64,000 nucleotides of DNA, taken from Chitinophagaceae bacterium (GTDB lineage: Bacteria; Bacteroidota; Bacteroidia; Chitinophagales; Chitinophagaceae). Location: assembly GCA_023957155.1 (NCBI GenBank), contig JAMLHK010000004.1:310001-374000 (forward strand), read 5' to 3'. The position numbers were made by a program, and so were the translations under genes. Below are positions 1 to 8,878 of the stretch, piece after piece (position 1 is the stretch's first letter; each line of letters opens with the position of its first letter). The notes beneath the pieces were generated by a model. It had not been told where the DNA came from, did no database searches, and was given only the letters and a program-made list of their open reading frames with translations.

Positions 1-1380
1 GCTAAGGAAAAATTTGTACAGCTAAAATCCGAGCACGATAAAGAGTTACTCGAAAAAAACAAGAAAATCAATGATGCAGAGAGCCGTATCCGTCAAAAAG
101 AGCAGTCGCTGAATCAAAAGATTGACAATCTTGACAAGCAGGTAAAAGAAAACGAGGTGATAAAGGAAAACCTTAACCGCCAGATTGAAGTTGTCAGCCA
201 AAAGCGCAATGAATTAGAAAAACACCAGGAAGAACATATCCGCCGCTTAGAAAAAATATCCGCATTATCGGCGGAGGAAGCCAAAGCGCAATTACTGGAA
301 ACGCTAAGGCAGGAGGCACAGACCCGCGCCCTGGTAATACAGCAGGAGATCATTGAAGATGCCAAGCTAAAAGCCAATAAAGAAGCCCGTAAACTGGTTA
401 TACAAAGCATCCAGCGAACCGCAGCCGAACAAACGATAGAAAATACGGTAACGGTGTTTACCCTGGAAAGTGATGAAATCAAAGGACAGATCATCGGCCG
501 CGAGGGAAGGAATATCCGCGCTATCGAAGCCGCTACAGGGGTTGACCTGATTGTAGATGATACCCCGGAAGCGATTGTCCTTTCTTCTTTCGATCCGCTG
601 AGAAGAGAAGTGGCCCGCCTTGCCCTGCAAAGATTAGTTACCGATGGGCGCATCCACCCTGCCCGTATTGAAGAAGTAGTGGAAAAAACCCGGAAGCAGT
701 TAGAAGAACAGGTTCTTGAGATAGGCGAAAGGACCGTTATTGAGCTGGGTATTCACGGACTCCATAAAGAGCTGGTACGCATTGTAGGAAAGATGCGGTT
801 CCGTTCATCGTATGGACAAAACCTGCTCATGCACAGCCGCGAGGTAGCGAATTTATGTGGTATTATGGCGGCAGAGCTGGGACTAAACCCGAAATTAGCC
901 AAGCGCGCCGGGTTATTACATGATATAGGCAAGGTACCCGATGAAGAAACAGAGCTGAGCCACGCCCTGTTAGGCGCTAAATTAGCCGAAAAATATGGTG
1001 AAAACCCGGCCGTAGTGAATGCGATCGGCGCCCACCACGATGAAATGGAAATGCGGTATGTCATTTCTCCCGTAGTTCAGGCCTGTGATGCCATCAGCGG
1101 CGCCCGCCCTGGTGCCCGCAGGGAAATTATGCAGCAATACCTTCAGCGTATTCGTGACCTGGAAACCCTGGCTTTATCCTACCCTGGTGTGGAAAAAGCC
1201 TATGCCATACAGGCCGGCCGCGAATTGAGGGTGATCGCGGAAGCCGATAAAGTAACAGACGCCGACAGCGAAAAACTGAGCTTTGAAATAGCCCAGAAGA
1301 TACAAATGGAAATGACCTATCCCGGGCAAATTAAAGTTACCGTCATCAGGGAAAAGAGAGCGGTGAACGTGGCGAGGTAG
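1..1380 (+). CDS. rny: Ribonuclease Y, 5' end outside the window
   Basis: Membrane-anchored endoribonuclease that starts mRNA decay. The frame is open from base 1, so 459 residues are visible and the N-terminal membrane anchor lies upstream. In order: a long charged coiled coil (about 1-420), a KH RNA-binding domain with the GxxG-type motif GREGRN (about 484-515), and an HD phosphohydrolase domain with LLHDIGK (about 911-931) and a following AHHDE. The C-terminal part of the HD domain is complete and ends at TAG. An internal ATG at 157 is inside the coiled coil and is not the true start. Family assignment is secure from the KH + HD order. Confidence 0.96.
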   Translation, partial: AKEKFVQLKSEHDKELLEKNKKINDAESRIRQKEQSLNQKIDNLDKQVKENEVIKENLNRQIEVVSQKRNELEKHQEEHIRRLEKISALSAEEAKAQLLETLRQEAQTRALVIQQEIIEDAKLKANKEARKLVIQSIQRTAAEQTIENTVTVFTLESDEIKGQIIGREGRNIRAIEAATGVDLIVDDTPEAIVLSSFDPLRREVARLALQRLVTDGRIHPARIEEVVEKTRKQLEEQVLEIGERTVIELGIHGLHKELVRIVGKMRFRSSYGQNLLMHSREVANLCGIMAAELGLNPKLAKRAGLLHDIGKVPDEETELSHALLGAKLAEKYGENPAVVNAIGAHHDEMEMRYVISPVVQACDAISGARPGARREIMQQYLQRIRDLETLALSYPGVEKAYAIQAGRELRVIAEADKVTDADSEKLSFEIAQKIQMEMTYPGQIKVTVIREKRAVNVAR

Positions 1381-1410
1381 TTTTTGATTGCTGATTTTTT
1401 GATTGCTGAT
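1381..1410. repeat. Short tandem repeat after rny
   Basis: A 15-base unit (core TTTTTGATTGCTGA) occurs twice in tandem directly after the rny stop. It is T-rich. No stable stem is obvious, so it may be slippage rather than a terminator. Confidence 0.5.
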
Positions 1411-1474
1411 TTGAGAGGATTGGGTTCAATACATCAGAAACCTCTACATCAGAAATCAGAAATCCAGTAAACAT

Positions 1475-1506
1475 TTTGGTATTTAGCCATCAACTTACTA
1501 CCTTTG
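1475..1506 (+). promoter_or_regulatory. Bacteroidota-type promoter of rplS
   Basis: TTTG at 1475-1478 and TACCTTTG at 1499-1506, separated by 20 bases, match the Bacteroidota sigma-A consensus TTTG-N19-21-TAnnTTTG. The ATG of rplS is at 1528, leaving a leader of about 15-18 bases. Confidence 0.75.
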
Positions 1507-1527
1507 CGTCCCTTAAAATTTGTAGTC

Positions 1528-1884
1528 ATGAGCACAGCAGTACAATTTGTTCACGAACAATTGACCACATCTAAAACATTCCCTAAATTCAAAGCAGGTG
1601 ATAATGTTACCGTTAATTATAAAGTAGTGGAAGGCAGTAAAACCCGTATCCAGGGCTTTAAAGGTGATGTGATTAAACGCCAGGGTACCGGTCATACCGC
1701 TACCTTTACCGTGCGTAAAATTTCCGATGGGATAGGTGTTGAAAGAACGTTCCCCGTGTTTTCTCCTAATATTGACGGTATTATACTCCATAAAGTGGGT
1801 AAAGTTCGTCGTGCCAAATTGTATTTTCTGCGTAGCCGTAGTGGTAAAAGCGCAAGGATCAAGGAAAAAAGAGCCGGTATATAA
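1528..1884 (+). CDS. rplS: 50S ribosomal protein L19
   Basis: Large-subunit ribosomal protein at the 30S/50S interface. The 118-residue product has the family core: a beta-rich SH3-like body ([21 protein letters not shown]), the conserved GVERTFP segment and a basic C-terminus ([22 protein letters not shown]-type, cut here to its key residues). The frame is open upstream to a TTG at 1504, but that codon sits inside the promoter -7 element, so ATG 1528 (MSTAVQF) is the start. It is monocistronic, with its own promoter and a strong terminator after it. Confidence 0.96.
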   Translation: MSTAVQFVHEQLTTSKTFPKFKAGDNVTVNYKVVEGSKTRIQGFKGDVIKRQGTGHTATFTVRKISDGIGVERTFPVFSPNIDGIILHKVGKVRRAKLYFLRSRSGKSARIKEKRAGI

Positions 1885-1912
1885 GCTGCCTTCTCTAAGG
1901 TACCATGATAAT

Positions 1913-1946
1913 AAAAAAGCCATCCCCATCCGGGACGGCTTTTTTC
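1913..1946. terminator. Bidirectional terminator between rplS and the PhyH gene
   Basis: AAAAAAGCC-A-TCCC and GGGACGGCTTTTTT form a 14-base stem with one A/C mismatch around a 4-base loop, flanked by A and T tracts. On the minus strand the mismatch becomes a G-U pair, so it can serve both convergent genes. Confidence 0.8.
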
Positions 1947-1967
1947 ATGTATTCCCTGCTTTGGGCG

Positions 1968-2780
1968 TTATATTAAAGGATTTAGCGCTGAAGCGGCAGG
2001 GCTGCCGGGCTCAGCTCCACACAGCCACCGCTGCCGGTCTGCTTCCTGGTTTTCATTTTTAGGCGTAATTACTTTTGCCCCATCAGCAAAATAAATAATG
2101 GTCATCACTTCTCTTGTCGTATCAGAAGCGTTACCGGGGGCGCAATGCAGCGTCCACCCATAATGCCAGGTAGCATCGCCGGCATTCATCGTTTGCGGCC
2201 GGGTAACCGTATACCCGTTTTGCTTTACATACGCATCTAACAATCTTTCTGATTCATCTGAAATAGCCACACTATCCACAAAGCCTTTTTTATGTGTACC
2301 TGATGCAAAAGTGAGCATCCCCATTTCCTCTGTAATATCAATCAGGGGCATCCACATGGTAACCGTATTGGACGTATCAATGGGCCAATAATACTGATCC
2401 TGGTGCCAGGGCGTAAAGCCGCCACCGGCTTCCTTATACAGCGCCTGGTCGTGATAAATCCGAACCCGCTCCACTCCCAACAGGTCAGCCGCAATCTTTG
2501 CGAACCGTTTGGACAGCGTATATTTTTCTACCGCCTTATCTACCTCCCACAAATTCATAATCTGCAGAAATGCCTTGCCATAAGTATCCCGGTCTTCCAT
2601 AGCCCGGGTTTCCGTATTGTATTTATAAGCGGCGTTATTAATTACATCACGATAGGTAGTAACCTCTTCCCTGCTCAATACACCGGGAATAAGGACATGC
2701 CCGTTCTGACGGAAAGACTGAACGGTACCGGCATCTAAAGTTTTCGCTCCATCTAATGATGGCAGTGTTGCTGTTTCCAT
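1968..2780 (-). CDS. Phytanoyl-CoA dioxygenase (PhyH) family protein
   Basis: Predicted Fe(II)/2-oxoglutarate-dependent oxygenase of 270 residues, cytoplasmic (no signal peptide). The metal triad is visible: H126-x-D128 in PWHQDQ and the distal H212 in TLHCAPGN, with R223 about 11 residues later as the likely 2-oxoglutarate-binding arginine. PhyH proteins hydroxylate varied small molecules; the substrate cannot be read from sequence. The gene is divergent from an AraC regulator at 3003, a common regulator-target layout, so that protein may control it. ATG start at 2780. Confidence 0.88.
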   Translation of the reverse strand: METATLPSLDGAKTLDAGTVQSFRQNGHVLIPGVLSREEVTTYRDVINNAAYKYNTETRAMEDRDTYGKAFLQIMNLWEVDKAVEKYTLSKRFAKIAADLLGVERVRIYHDQALYKEAGGGFTPWHQDQYYWPIDTSNTVTMWMPLIDITEEMGMLTFASGTHKKGFVDSVAISDESERLLDAYVKQNGYTVTRPQTMNAGDATWHYGWTLHCAPGNASDTTREVMTIIYFADGAKVITPKNENQEADRQRWLCGAEPGSPAASALNPLI

Positions 2781-2881
2781 AATATTTGTTTTTGAGTGAT
2801 CCGATACCGATCAGCCACCGTGACCTGCCGTACAGGCCTTCGGCCAATTATGTTGGTAACGTACTTTGATTTAAGATAAAA

Positions 2882-2992
2882 ATTCGTTTCGTATAACAAA
2901 ATAAACCATTATAGCATACCCAAAAAATGACTAATTTGCTTATTTAATGGGCTATTTTATCCAGGTTGGTTATAACAAACAGTAAAACGAAT
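2882..2992. promoter_or_regulatory. Possible AraC operator sites in the PhyH/AraC divergent region
   Basis: The 222-base divergent spacer holds a direct repeat TATAACAAA (2892-2900 and 2971-2979) and an inverted pair ATTCGTTT (2882-2889) / AAACGAAT (2985-2992). AraC-type regulators often bind separated repeats. This is a weak, position-based call. Confidence 0.3.
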
Positions 2993-3002
2993 AAAATATA
3001 CC

Positions 3003-3899
3003 ATGATGAAACCGACATTCGAATCGCTGCACACCATGACGGATCATTCCTTCCTGGTACGGCGGTTTAATGAAAAGGCTTTTTCGGCACCTTACCATTA
3101 CCATCCTGAGCTGGAACTTACGCTTATTCTGGAAGGGGAGGGCAAAAGATATGTGGGAAACAATATGTCGCCCTTCGGAGCAGGAGACCTGGTATTGTTA
3201 GGTTCCAATCTGCCACATTGCTGGAAGCTGGAGGACGGGATAAAACATAAAAAGCCTGCTTCATCAGCAGTACTGCAGTTCAGACCGGATTGTTTCGGCG
3301 AAGGGTTTTTCCGGCGAAACGAAACGCGTTCTATTGGCAGGCTGCTCCAGAAAAGCGGATCGGGCATTCAATTTTACGGTGCAACGGCTGCAGAAGCAGC
3401 AACCCGGCTGCAAAATATGGAGAAAGAAAACCACCCCTTTAAAAAAATGATCACCTTCTTTGAAATACTGCAACTGCTGGCAGAGTCGAACGAACTGATA
3501 TGGCTTAATAAGAAAGGGGAAACACTCCTCCATTCATTTGATGACCAGTCAAGAATAAATAACGTAATGGCCTATATAGTAGACCATTTCAGGCAGCAGA
3601 TAACACTTGAAAACGCAGCTTCCATAGCAGGTATGACTCCTACGGCTTTCTGCAAATATTTTAAACGGGCAACCCGGAAAACATTTATAGAAACCGTTAC
3701 CGAGTTCCGTATCAATTACTCCATGCAGCAATTAGTACATACTGATCAGCCGGTATCCCATATCTGTTTTGAAAGCGGATTTGGAGATGTCTCCTATTTT
3801 TATAAAACCTTCCGGGAAAAGAAAAAAATGAGCCCGTTGCAATACAGGAAAAAATTCAGGAAAGAAGCTGTTTTTACCGGTACGGAAAACGCTCTTTAG
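3003..3899 (+). CDS. AraC family transcriptional regulator
   Basis: One-component regulator of 298 residues. The N-terminal part is a cupin-like ligand-binding domain (HYHPELELTLILEGEG, about 29-50; a second conserved stretch GAGDLVLLG). The C-terminal ~100 residues are an AraC-type double helix-turn-helix, with GMTPTAFCKYFKR as the first recognition helix and ESGFGDVSYFYKTFR as the signature of the second. It is divergent from the PhyH gene, which is the most likely target. The ligand is probably a small organic compound or sugar, as for most cupin-AraC proteins. Confidence 0.9.
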   Translation: MMKPTFESLHTMTDHSFLVRRFNEKAFSAPYHYHPELELTLILEGEGKRYVGNNMSPFGAGDLVLLGSNLPHCWKLEDGIKHKKPASSAVLQFRPDCFGEGFFRRNETRSIGRLLQKSGSGIQFYGATAAEAATRLQNMEKENHPFKKMITFFEILQLLAESNELIWLNKKGETLLHSFDDQSRINNVMAYIVDHFRQQITLENAASIAGMTPTAFCKYFKRATRKTFIETVTEFRINYSMQQLVHTDQPVSHICFESGFGDVSYFYKTFREKKKMSPLQYRKKFRKEAVFTGTENAL

Positions 3900-3978
3900 G
3901 CGAAGAGGTGGCTCCTGCCACCCGATTAAACCGCTGTGTGTTGTTAAAGCCAGGTTAAGTTGGGGGTAATTTTATAAT

Positions 3979-4011
3979 TTAGTGCAACAACCAATTAAAA
4001 TTGTAACTTTG
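3979..4011 (+). promoter_or_regulatory. Probable promoter of tatA
   Basis: TAACTTTG at 4004-4011 matches the -7 consensus TAnnTTTG. A weaker TTAG lies about 21 bases upstream. The start codon follows 24 bases later. Confidence 0.55.
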
Positions 4012-4034
4012 TTTGCTCAACTTTAAATATTTAT

Positions 4035-4274
4035 ATGATGCTTTTACTGAACTACAATTCCTTATTGATATCAATGCCGGGCGGCACCGAGTGGATACTG
4101 ATTATCCTTGCTGTACTCATTCTTTTCGGAGGACGAAAGATCCCTGAGTTTATGCGTGGTTTGGGACGCGGCATCCGTGAATTTAATGATGCTAAATCTA
4201 ACGTTAAAAAGGAAATAGAAGAAGGCATGTCTGAAAAAGACAATGCAGCAAAGACGACCAAGCAGGAGGCTTAA
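4035..4274 (+). CDS. tatA: Sec-independent protein translocase TatA/E
   Basis: Pore-forming subunit of the twin-arginine translocase, which exports folded proteins across the inner membrane. The 79-residue protein has the family layout: a short N-terminus, one membrane helix (about 19-33, WILIILAVLILFGG), the hinge FGGRKIPE, an amphipathic helix and an acidic/charged tail. ATG 4035 (MMLLL) gives a longer N-terminus than usual; ATG 4074 (MPGGTEW) is an alternative. tatB/tatC are not adjacent. Several genes at 34-49 kb carry twin-arginine signals and would use this system. Confidence 0.93.
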   Translation: MMLLLNYNSLLISMPGGTEWILIILAVLILFGGRKIPEFMRGLGRGIREFNDAKSNVKKEIEEGMSEKDNAAKTTKQEA

Positions 4275-4298
4275 TCCTTTAATACCCCATACTTTTTT

Positions 4299-4340
4299 GC
4301 CGGTACAGCAAAGCAGATCTTTGCTGTACCGGTTTTTTTT
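4299..4340 (+). terminator. Rho-independent terminator of tatA
   Basis: Perfect stem CCGGTACAGCAAAG / CTTTGCTGTACCGG with a short loop followed by eight T residues. Confidence 0.85.
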
Positions 4341-4497
4341 GCACTGTTCTCTCTGATTATCATAGTCTTTACGATGAATGACCTGTAAATGGCGATGAAT
4401 GTCATCTCATCTTTTAAAGGCTCCCTATTGCCGAAAACGGGCTCCTGTTTCGCCAGTTTAGAACACTTTGTGCGTTTATAGCTCAAATACCATTTTT

Positions 4498-4953
4498 ATG
4501 AAAACAATATTCGCCCTTTGTGTACTCATCGCAGCAGCCGGTTCTGTAAAGGCGCAAAACAGCAGCTACCATTTCACTTCAGAAAAACAACAACAGGTGA
4601 AATATGATTCTACCAATAAAATTTATTTCATTGATAGTGAAGTCAGCAACGTTTCGGAAATACGAATTGATAACAACATTATTTCCTTTGTCAGCAACAA
4701 TAAAAAAAGCAGCGTATTTATAAATAATATGAGCCCGGATTCTTTTAACGGTAAAACAAGTTTTACACTCAGTGGCTATGATACCGATAACGGTAAGAAG
4801 GTAAAGCTTTCTTTTTGGTTTATTGATGGTGTCCTGGATGAAGTGAGCTATGTTAACGAAGCCGTACCGCACAGCATCGCTTTCAAAGATCTTTCAGCAA
4901 TAAGCAGCACGCCATCAAACGCTATTGCCTCGGTACATACCCCACACCCTTAA
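4498..4953 (+). CDS. Small exported protein of unknown function
   Basis: A 151-residue protein with a clear signal peptide (MKTIFALCVLIAAAGSVKAQ, cleavage likely after KAQ). The frame opens at a TTG at 4468, but ATG 4498 starts directly at the signal peptide. The mature part is rich in Ser, Asn and Lys with alternating hydrophobic strands (EIRIDNNIISFVSNN), suggesting a small beta-sandwich. No catalytic motif was recognised. It lies alone between tatA and the ABC exporter, with its own terminator. Confidence 0.7.
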   Translation: MKTIFALCVLIAAAGSVKAQNSSYHFTSEKQQQVKYDSTNKIYFIDSEVSNVSEIRIDNNIISFVSNNKKSSVFINNMSPDSFNGKTSFTLSGYDTDNGKKVKLSFWFIDGVLDEVSYVNEAVPHSIAFKDLSAISSTPSNAIASVHTPHP

Positions 4954-5012
4954 ATAATTTAGAAAGCATACACAACAGATTTTCCTGATCCGTACCCTTT
5001 AGTTTCAATCAG

Positions 5013-5044
5013 AAAAAGCGCCTCAACCGGGGTGCTTTTTATTT
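5013..5044 (+). terminator. Terminator after the small exported protein
   Basis: AAAAAGCGCC / GGTGCTTTTT stem (one G-T pair) with an 8-base loop and a T-rich tail, between convergent genes; the flanking A and T tracts make it plausible in both directions. Confidence 0.65.
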
Positions 5045-5089
5045 GTATATCCGGTATGGACTTTTATTATATGACCAGCTCCGGGAAAA

Positions 5090-6856
5090 TCAACGGGCAC
5101 CGGTTCTGGTAAACTGCATTTCATGTAATCTGGCATAAAATCCATTTATCTCCAGTAATTCAGCGTGTGTACCTGTTTCCTTAACCTCTCCTTTATCCAA
5201 CACGATAATCTTATCGGCTTTGCGGATGGTAGAAAGCCGGTGGGCGATAACGATAGAAGTGCGGCCTTCAATTAAAGTGTCAATAGCATGTTGTATCAGT
5301 TGTTCACTCTGCGTATCTACGGAGGAGGTGGCCTCATCTAAAATAAGTACAGAAGGATCATATAGCAACGCACGGATAAAAGATAAAAGCTGCCGCTGTC
5401 CCAGGGATAGGGTGCTTCCCCTTTCCATCACGTTATAGTCATAGCCGCCGGGTAGCTGCATAATAAAATCATGCATCCCAATCAATTTGGCCGCTTTTAT
5501 TACCTCGTTACGGGAAATAGAATCATTACGTAGTGTTACATTGTCCTGTATTGAGCCCGAAAACAAAAAGACATCCTGCAATACCACCCCGATTTTACTG
5601 CGCAATATATCCAGCTTATATTGATCTATGTTAACATCATCAATCAGGATAGCGCCTTTCTGAATCTGATAAAGCCGGTTAATCAGGCTGATAATGGATG
5701 TTTTTCCACTTCCGGTATGTCCCACTATGGCGAGAGTTTCTCCCGGGCGAATCGCAAATGAGATGTCTTTTAAAACATAATTGTCCTTATGGTAAGCAAA
5801 CCACACGGACTTAAACTCTACTTTTCCTTTGATCTGTGCGGGTGCATGCTCTCCTTCACGAACAATATAATCCGGGTTATCCAGTACCTTAAATATCCTT
5901 TCACTGGCTACCATACCCATCTGCAATACATTGAATTTATCCGCAATCATCCGCAAGGGACGAAATAACAAATTCAGGTAAAGTATAAAAGCGATCATTA
6001 TTCCCAGCGTAGCCTCACCCTGCAGCGCATCGCGTGCGCTCCACCATATCATCAGCCCCATGGATACCGCCATAATGATTTCCACGAACGGGAAGAAAAC
6101 GGAATACGCAAAAATGGCCCTGATATTGGCATTGCGGTGTTCTTTGTTTATTCTTTTAAACTTGTCATACTCGCGGTCTTCAGCAGCAAAGGCCTGAACA
6201 ACAGCCATGCCGGTAATATGCTCCTGGGCAAAGGCATTCAACTGGGCAACCGCATTTCTTACTTTTTGAAAAGACACATTTACACTTTCTTTAAACCACC
6301 AGGTTACGATCAATAACACAGGTAACACCGCCATACATACCAGGGTGAGCTTCCAGTCGGTAAAAAACATAACGCCCAAAATAGCAATAATAGAAAGCAG
6401 GTCGGCAATAATGGAGATCAACCCTTCCGAAAAAATATCATTCACGGCTTCTATATCATTGATCGTACGTGTGGTGAGCGTTCCGATGGGTGTTTTATCG
6501 AACTGGGAAAGATTAAGATGAATGACTTTTTTATATACGGTTATACGCAGGTCTTTTACTACGGTTTGTCCCAACCAGGCTGTAATAAAGGAAAAAGAAA
6601 AACGCAAGGCCGTTTCCACCAAAAGGAGGCCGATCTGTATTAGCGTTATAACAATTACCAGGTTAGCCAGTCCGCTTCTGATATATTTATCAACCGTTAC
6701 CTGTATCAGCCAGGGACGTACCGGTGATACAACAGCCAGTACAATAGCAAGCGTGATGGAAAAAAAGAATTGCTTTTTATAAGGAGCCGCGTATGTAAAT
6801 ACCCGCCTAAGCAGGCCGAAATCGAATATTTTTCTGGACGCTGATCGTACCGTCAT
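5090..6856 (-). CDS. ABC transporter, fused permease-ATPase (MsbA/multidrug exporter type)
   Basis: A 588-residue half-transporter that would act as a homodimer in the inner membrane, exporting lipids or drugs. Residues about 25-310 form the six-helix type I exporter domain. The nucleotide-binding domain follows with Walker A GHTGSGKT (379-386), Q-loop VVLQD (425-429), signature LSLGQ (483-487), Walker B VLILDEATS (503-511) and H-loop IAHRLS. All catalytic motifs are intact. It starts 26 bases after the BatA gene, so it may be the last gene of that operon. Substrate unknown. Confidence 0.92.
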   Translation of the reverse strand: MTVRSASRKIFDFGLLRRVFTYAAPYKKQFFFSITLAIVLAVVSPVRPWLIQVTVDKYIRSGLANLVIVITLIQIGLLLVETALRFSFSFITAWLGQTVVKDLRITVYKKVIHLNLSQFDKTPIGTLTTRTINDIEAVNDIFSEGLISIIADLLSIIAILGVMFFTDWKLTLVCMAVLPVLLIVTWWFKESVNVSFQKVRNAVAQLNAFAQEHITGMAVVQAFAAEDREYDKFKRINKEHRNANIRAIFAYSVFFPFVEIIMAVSMGLMIWWSARDALQGEATLGIMIAFILYLNLLFRPLRMIADKFNVLQMGMVASERIFKVLDNPDYIVREGEHAPAQIKGKVEFKSVWFAYHKDNYVLKDISFAIRPGETLAIVGHTGSGKTSIISLINRLYQIQKGAILIDDVNIDQYKLDILRSKIGVVLQDVFLFSGSIQDNVTLRNDSISRNEVIKAAKLIGMHDFIMQLPGGYDYNVMERGSTLSLGQRQLLSFIRALLYDPSVLILDEATSSVDTQSEQLIQHAIDTLIEGRTSIVIAHRLSTIRKADKIIVLDKGEVKETGTHAELLEINGFYARLHEMQFTRTGAR

Positions 6857-6882
6857 AATATAACGGCAAACGTACGTAAAAT

Positions 6883-7890
6883 TTAAGGGAACTGCCTGAA
6901 TACTGTTAACCGGAACAGTAATTCCATGCCGATAAACCCGATTGCCAATAAGGCTAACGGAAAAAACCGTTCCGTATATAACCGGGTTGTTGTTATGGTA
7001 ACTTTTGTTTTTTCCAGTCCGTCAATTTCCTTGTAAATGGCCTCAAGCCCCTCATTGGCTTTGGCACGAAAATACCTGCCGCCGGTTTCCGCTGCAATTT
7101 CTTTCAGCAACGGCTCATCAATATTTACCTTTTCCTGCTGCATGAGCACCCGCCCGCCCGGGGCCTGAACCGGGGTGCTGGCATAGCCCTCCGATCCCAT
7201 TCCAATGGTATATACTTTTATGCCCAGGGATTTGGCAATTTCTTTCGCTGTTTTAGGATCTATCAGTCCCCCGTTATTTTCACCATCAGTAAGTAATATC
7301 ACTACTTTGCTTTTAGCATCGCTGCTGCGCAGCCGGTCTGCACTGGTAGCCAGTCCTGAACCTATTGCCGTACCATCTAATAAAAAACTCCCATCCACCT
7401 GGCTTAACTGGGATTCCAGTACGGCATGATCTCCTGTAACCGGGCACTGGGTAAAGCTCTCCCCGGCAAATATTACAAGACCTATCCTGTCCGTAGGGCG
7501 GTGGCGTACAAAATCTATAGCTACCTGTTTTGCTGCCTGCAGCCGGTTGGGATGAAAATCCTGGGCCAGCATGCTGCCGCTTACGTCTAAGCATAACACC
7601 ATATCTATTCCTTCCCCTTCCACGTGTTTTTCATCGTTATGGGTTTGCGGCCGGGCCAATGCCAGGATAATACAGGTAAGCGCCAGCAGGCGCAAAACAA
7701 AAAGCACATGCCGGAGCCTGCTTTTAAAGGAATGAACATGGCGAAAGCTTTTAAGAGAGGAAACCATGATCGTACCCCGCATCCGGTTGGCATAACTGAT
7801 ATACCACCCGGCTAATACGGGAATGATCAGTAAAAGGAATAGAAATTCCGGGTTGGCAAACTCAATATGTTCAAAATATGCTTTGAGCAA
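6883..7890 (-). CDS. batA: VWA domain protein, BatA type
   Basis: Inner-membrane von Willebrand factor A protein of the Bacteroidota Bat (aerotolerance) set, 335 residues. Membrane helices lie at about 14-31 and 60-80 and near the C-terminus (FFPLALLAIGFIGMELLF). The VWA domain shows an intact MIDAS motif DVSGS (102-106) and the later LLTDGENNGG. The start is a TTG, two bases after the stop of the preceding gene; no ATG lies before the conserved FEHIEFANPEFL, so a non-ATG start is likely. VWA proteins of this type act with MoxR ATPases, and a moxR lies upstream in the same operon. Confidence 0.85.
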   Translation of the reverse strand: MLKAYFEHIEFANPEFLFLLLIIPVLAGWYISYANRMRGTIMVSSLKSFRHVHSFKSRLRHVLFVLRLLALTCIILALARPQTHNDEKHVEGEGIDMVLCLDVSGSMLAQDFHPNRLQAAKQVAIDFVRHRPTDRIGLVIFAGESFTQCPVTGDHAVLESQLSQVDGSFLLDGTAIGSGLATSADRLRSSDAKSKVVILLTDGENNGGLIDPKTAKEIAKSLGIKVYTIGMGSEGYASTPVQAPGGRVLMQQEKVNIDEPLLKEIAAETGGRYFRAKANEGLEAIYKEIDGLEKTKVTITTTRLYTERFFPLALLAIGFIGMELLFRLTVFRQFP

Positions 7891-7892
7891 CT

Positions 7893-8864
7893 TTATGATT
7901 TTAAGTGGTCGAGAGCCTGTATCGTCTTTTCAATGGCCTGCAGTGAAGCATTGGCTTGTTCTATCTCCGGCCGGTACCGGGCAAATTTTACCGCATCCGC
8001 TATACGCAGGGTTTCTGCAATTGCACTTACCTGTGCTTTGTTATCCATTCGCTTTAAATAAAGCAATAACTCACCGGTTGTTTTCTGCTTTGCAGATACC
8101 TGGAATTTCCTTTCCATATACCGCCTGAGTATGTCTGTTAATGCACTGTAATATACTTTCCATTCTCCTTTATGCTCTAATTGCTGAGCGCTCAGCTTCC
8201 TCAGCTCACTCAACGCCTCCTGCAACGGCGACACCCCGGAAACAGGTGCTCCTGGAAATGGCTTTCGTCTTCCTGATCTTAACCATCCTCTTATTAAAAT
8301 ACCCAGGGCAATGAACGACAATATCCCCGCAATATAATACCACCATGTTCTTCTTTCCTGAGGCACATCAATGATCTCCCGGATATCATGATAGGTGCTG
8401 TCCCGTAGCTGCACAGGCACAATCGTTACAGACAGCGGATCTGATTGTATTGTCTTCTTACCGGCAATAATCTTTATTGCCGGGATCGTCCAGATACCGG
8501 GATCAAATCCGGTAACGGTAATAGTCTGGCGATAAGTAAGCCCTGCAGCTCCCGTAACGGAATCTAAGGCTGACCTGCTTAATACTTCCAGATGATTGAA
8601 GCTGTCGGGCAGGTTAAACCATGCTGAAACAGGTTGTGCGGGGGGCGCCATCACCTCAACAAGAAGGTCAACCGGCTCACCAATTAATACATGATCGCGA
8701 TCCAGGGTAACTTTTATCGCAGTAGAAGAAGATTGGCCAAAAACGCCGGCAGCAAAAAAGACAAAAGACAAAAGCAGGTATACCCGATACTTGTTAATTA
8801 CCCCGGAACACCCGCCGGGAATTGCTCCATTCGTACCTGTTATGTTTTTATATCTCTTCATCAC
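7893..8864 (-). CDS. BatD-like / DUF4381-like exported membrane protein
   Basis: A 323-residue protein with an N-terminal signal region (about 27-43, YLLLSFVFFAAGVFGQ), a beta-rich extracytoplasmic domain resembling the start of BatD (VTLDRDHVLIGEPVDLLVEV), one membrane helix (about 175-192, WWYYIAGILSFIALGILI) and a cytoplasmic helical tail like DUF4381 (GEWKVYYSALTDILRRYMERKF). This gene commonly sits between DUF58 and BatA genes in Bacteroidota and is thought to be a partner of the MoxR/VWA complex. Function is not established. Confidence 0.75.
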   Translation of the reverse strand: MMKRYKNITGTNGAIPGGCSGVINKYRVYLLLSFVFFAAGVFGQSSSTAIKVTLDRDHVLIGEPVDLLVEVMAPPAQPVSAWFNLPDSFNHLEVLSRSALDSVTGAAGLTYRQTITVTGFDPGIWTIPAIKIIAGKKTIQSDPLSVTIVPVQLRDSTYHDIREIIDVPQERRTWWYYIAGILSFIALGILIRGWLRSGRRKPFPGAPVSGVSPLQEALSELRKLSAQQLEHKGEWKVYYSALTDILRRYMERKFQVSAKQKTTGELLLYLKRMDNKAQVSAIAETLRIADAVKFARYRPEIEQANASLQAIEKTIQALDHLKS

Positions 8865-8878
8865 AAGCTGCCGGGCTA

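Noticed and set aside
1-156. Internal ATG at 157 as the start of rny
   Set aside because: The frame is open upstream to base 1 and the upstream residues continue the coiled coil, so the gene starts outside the window.
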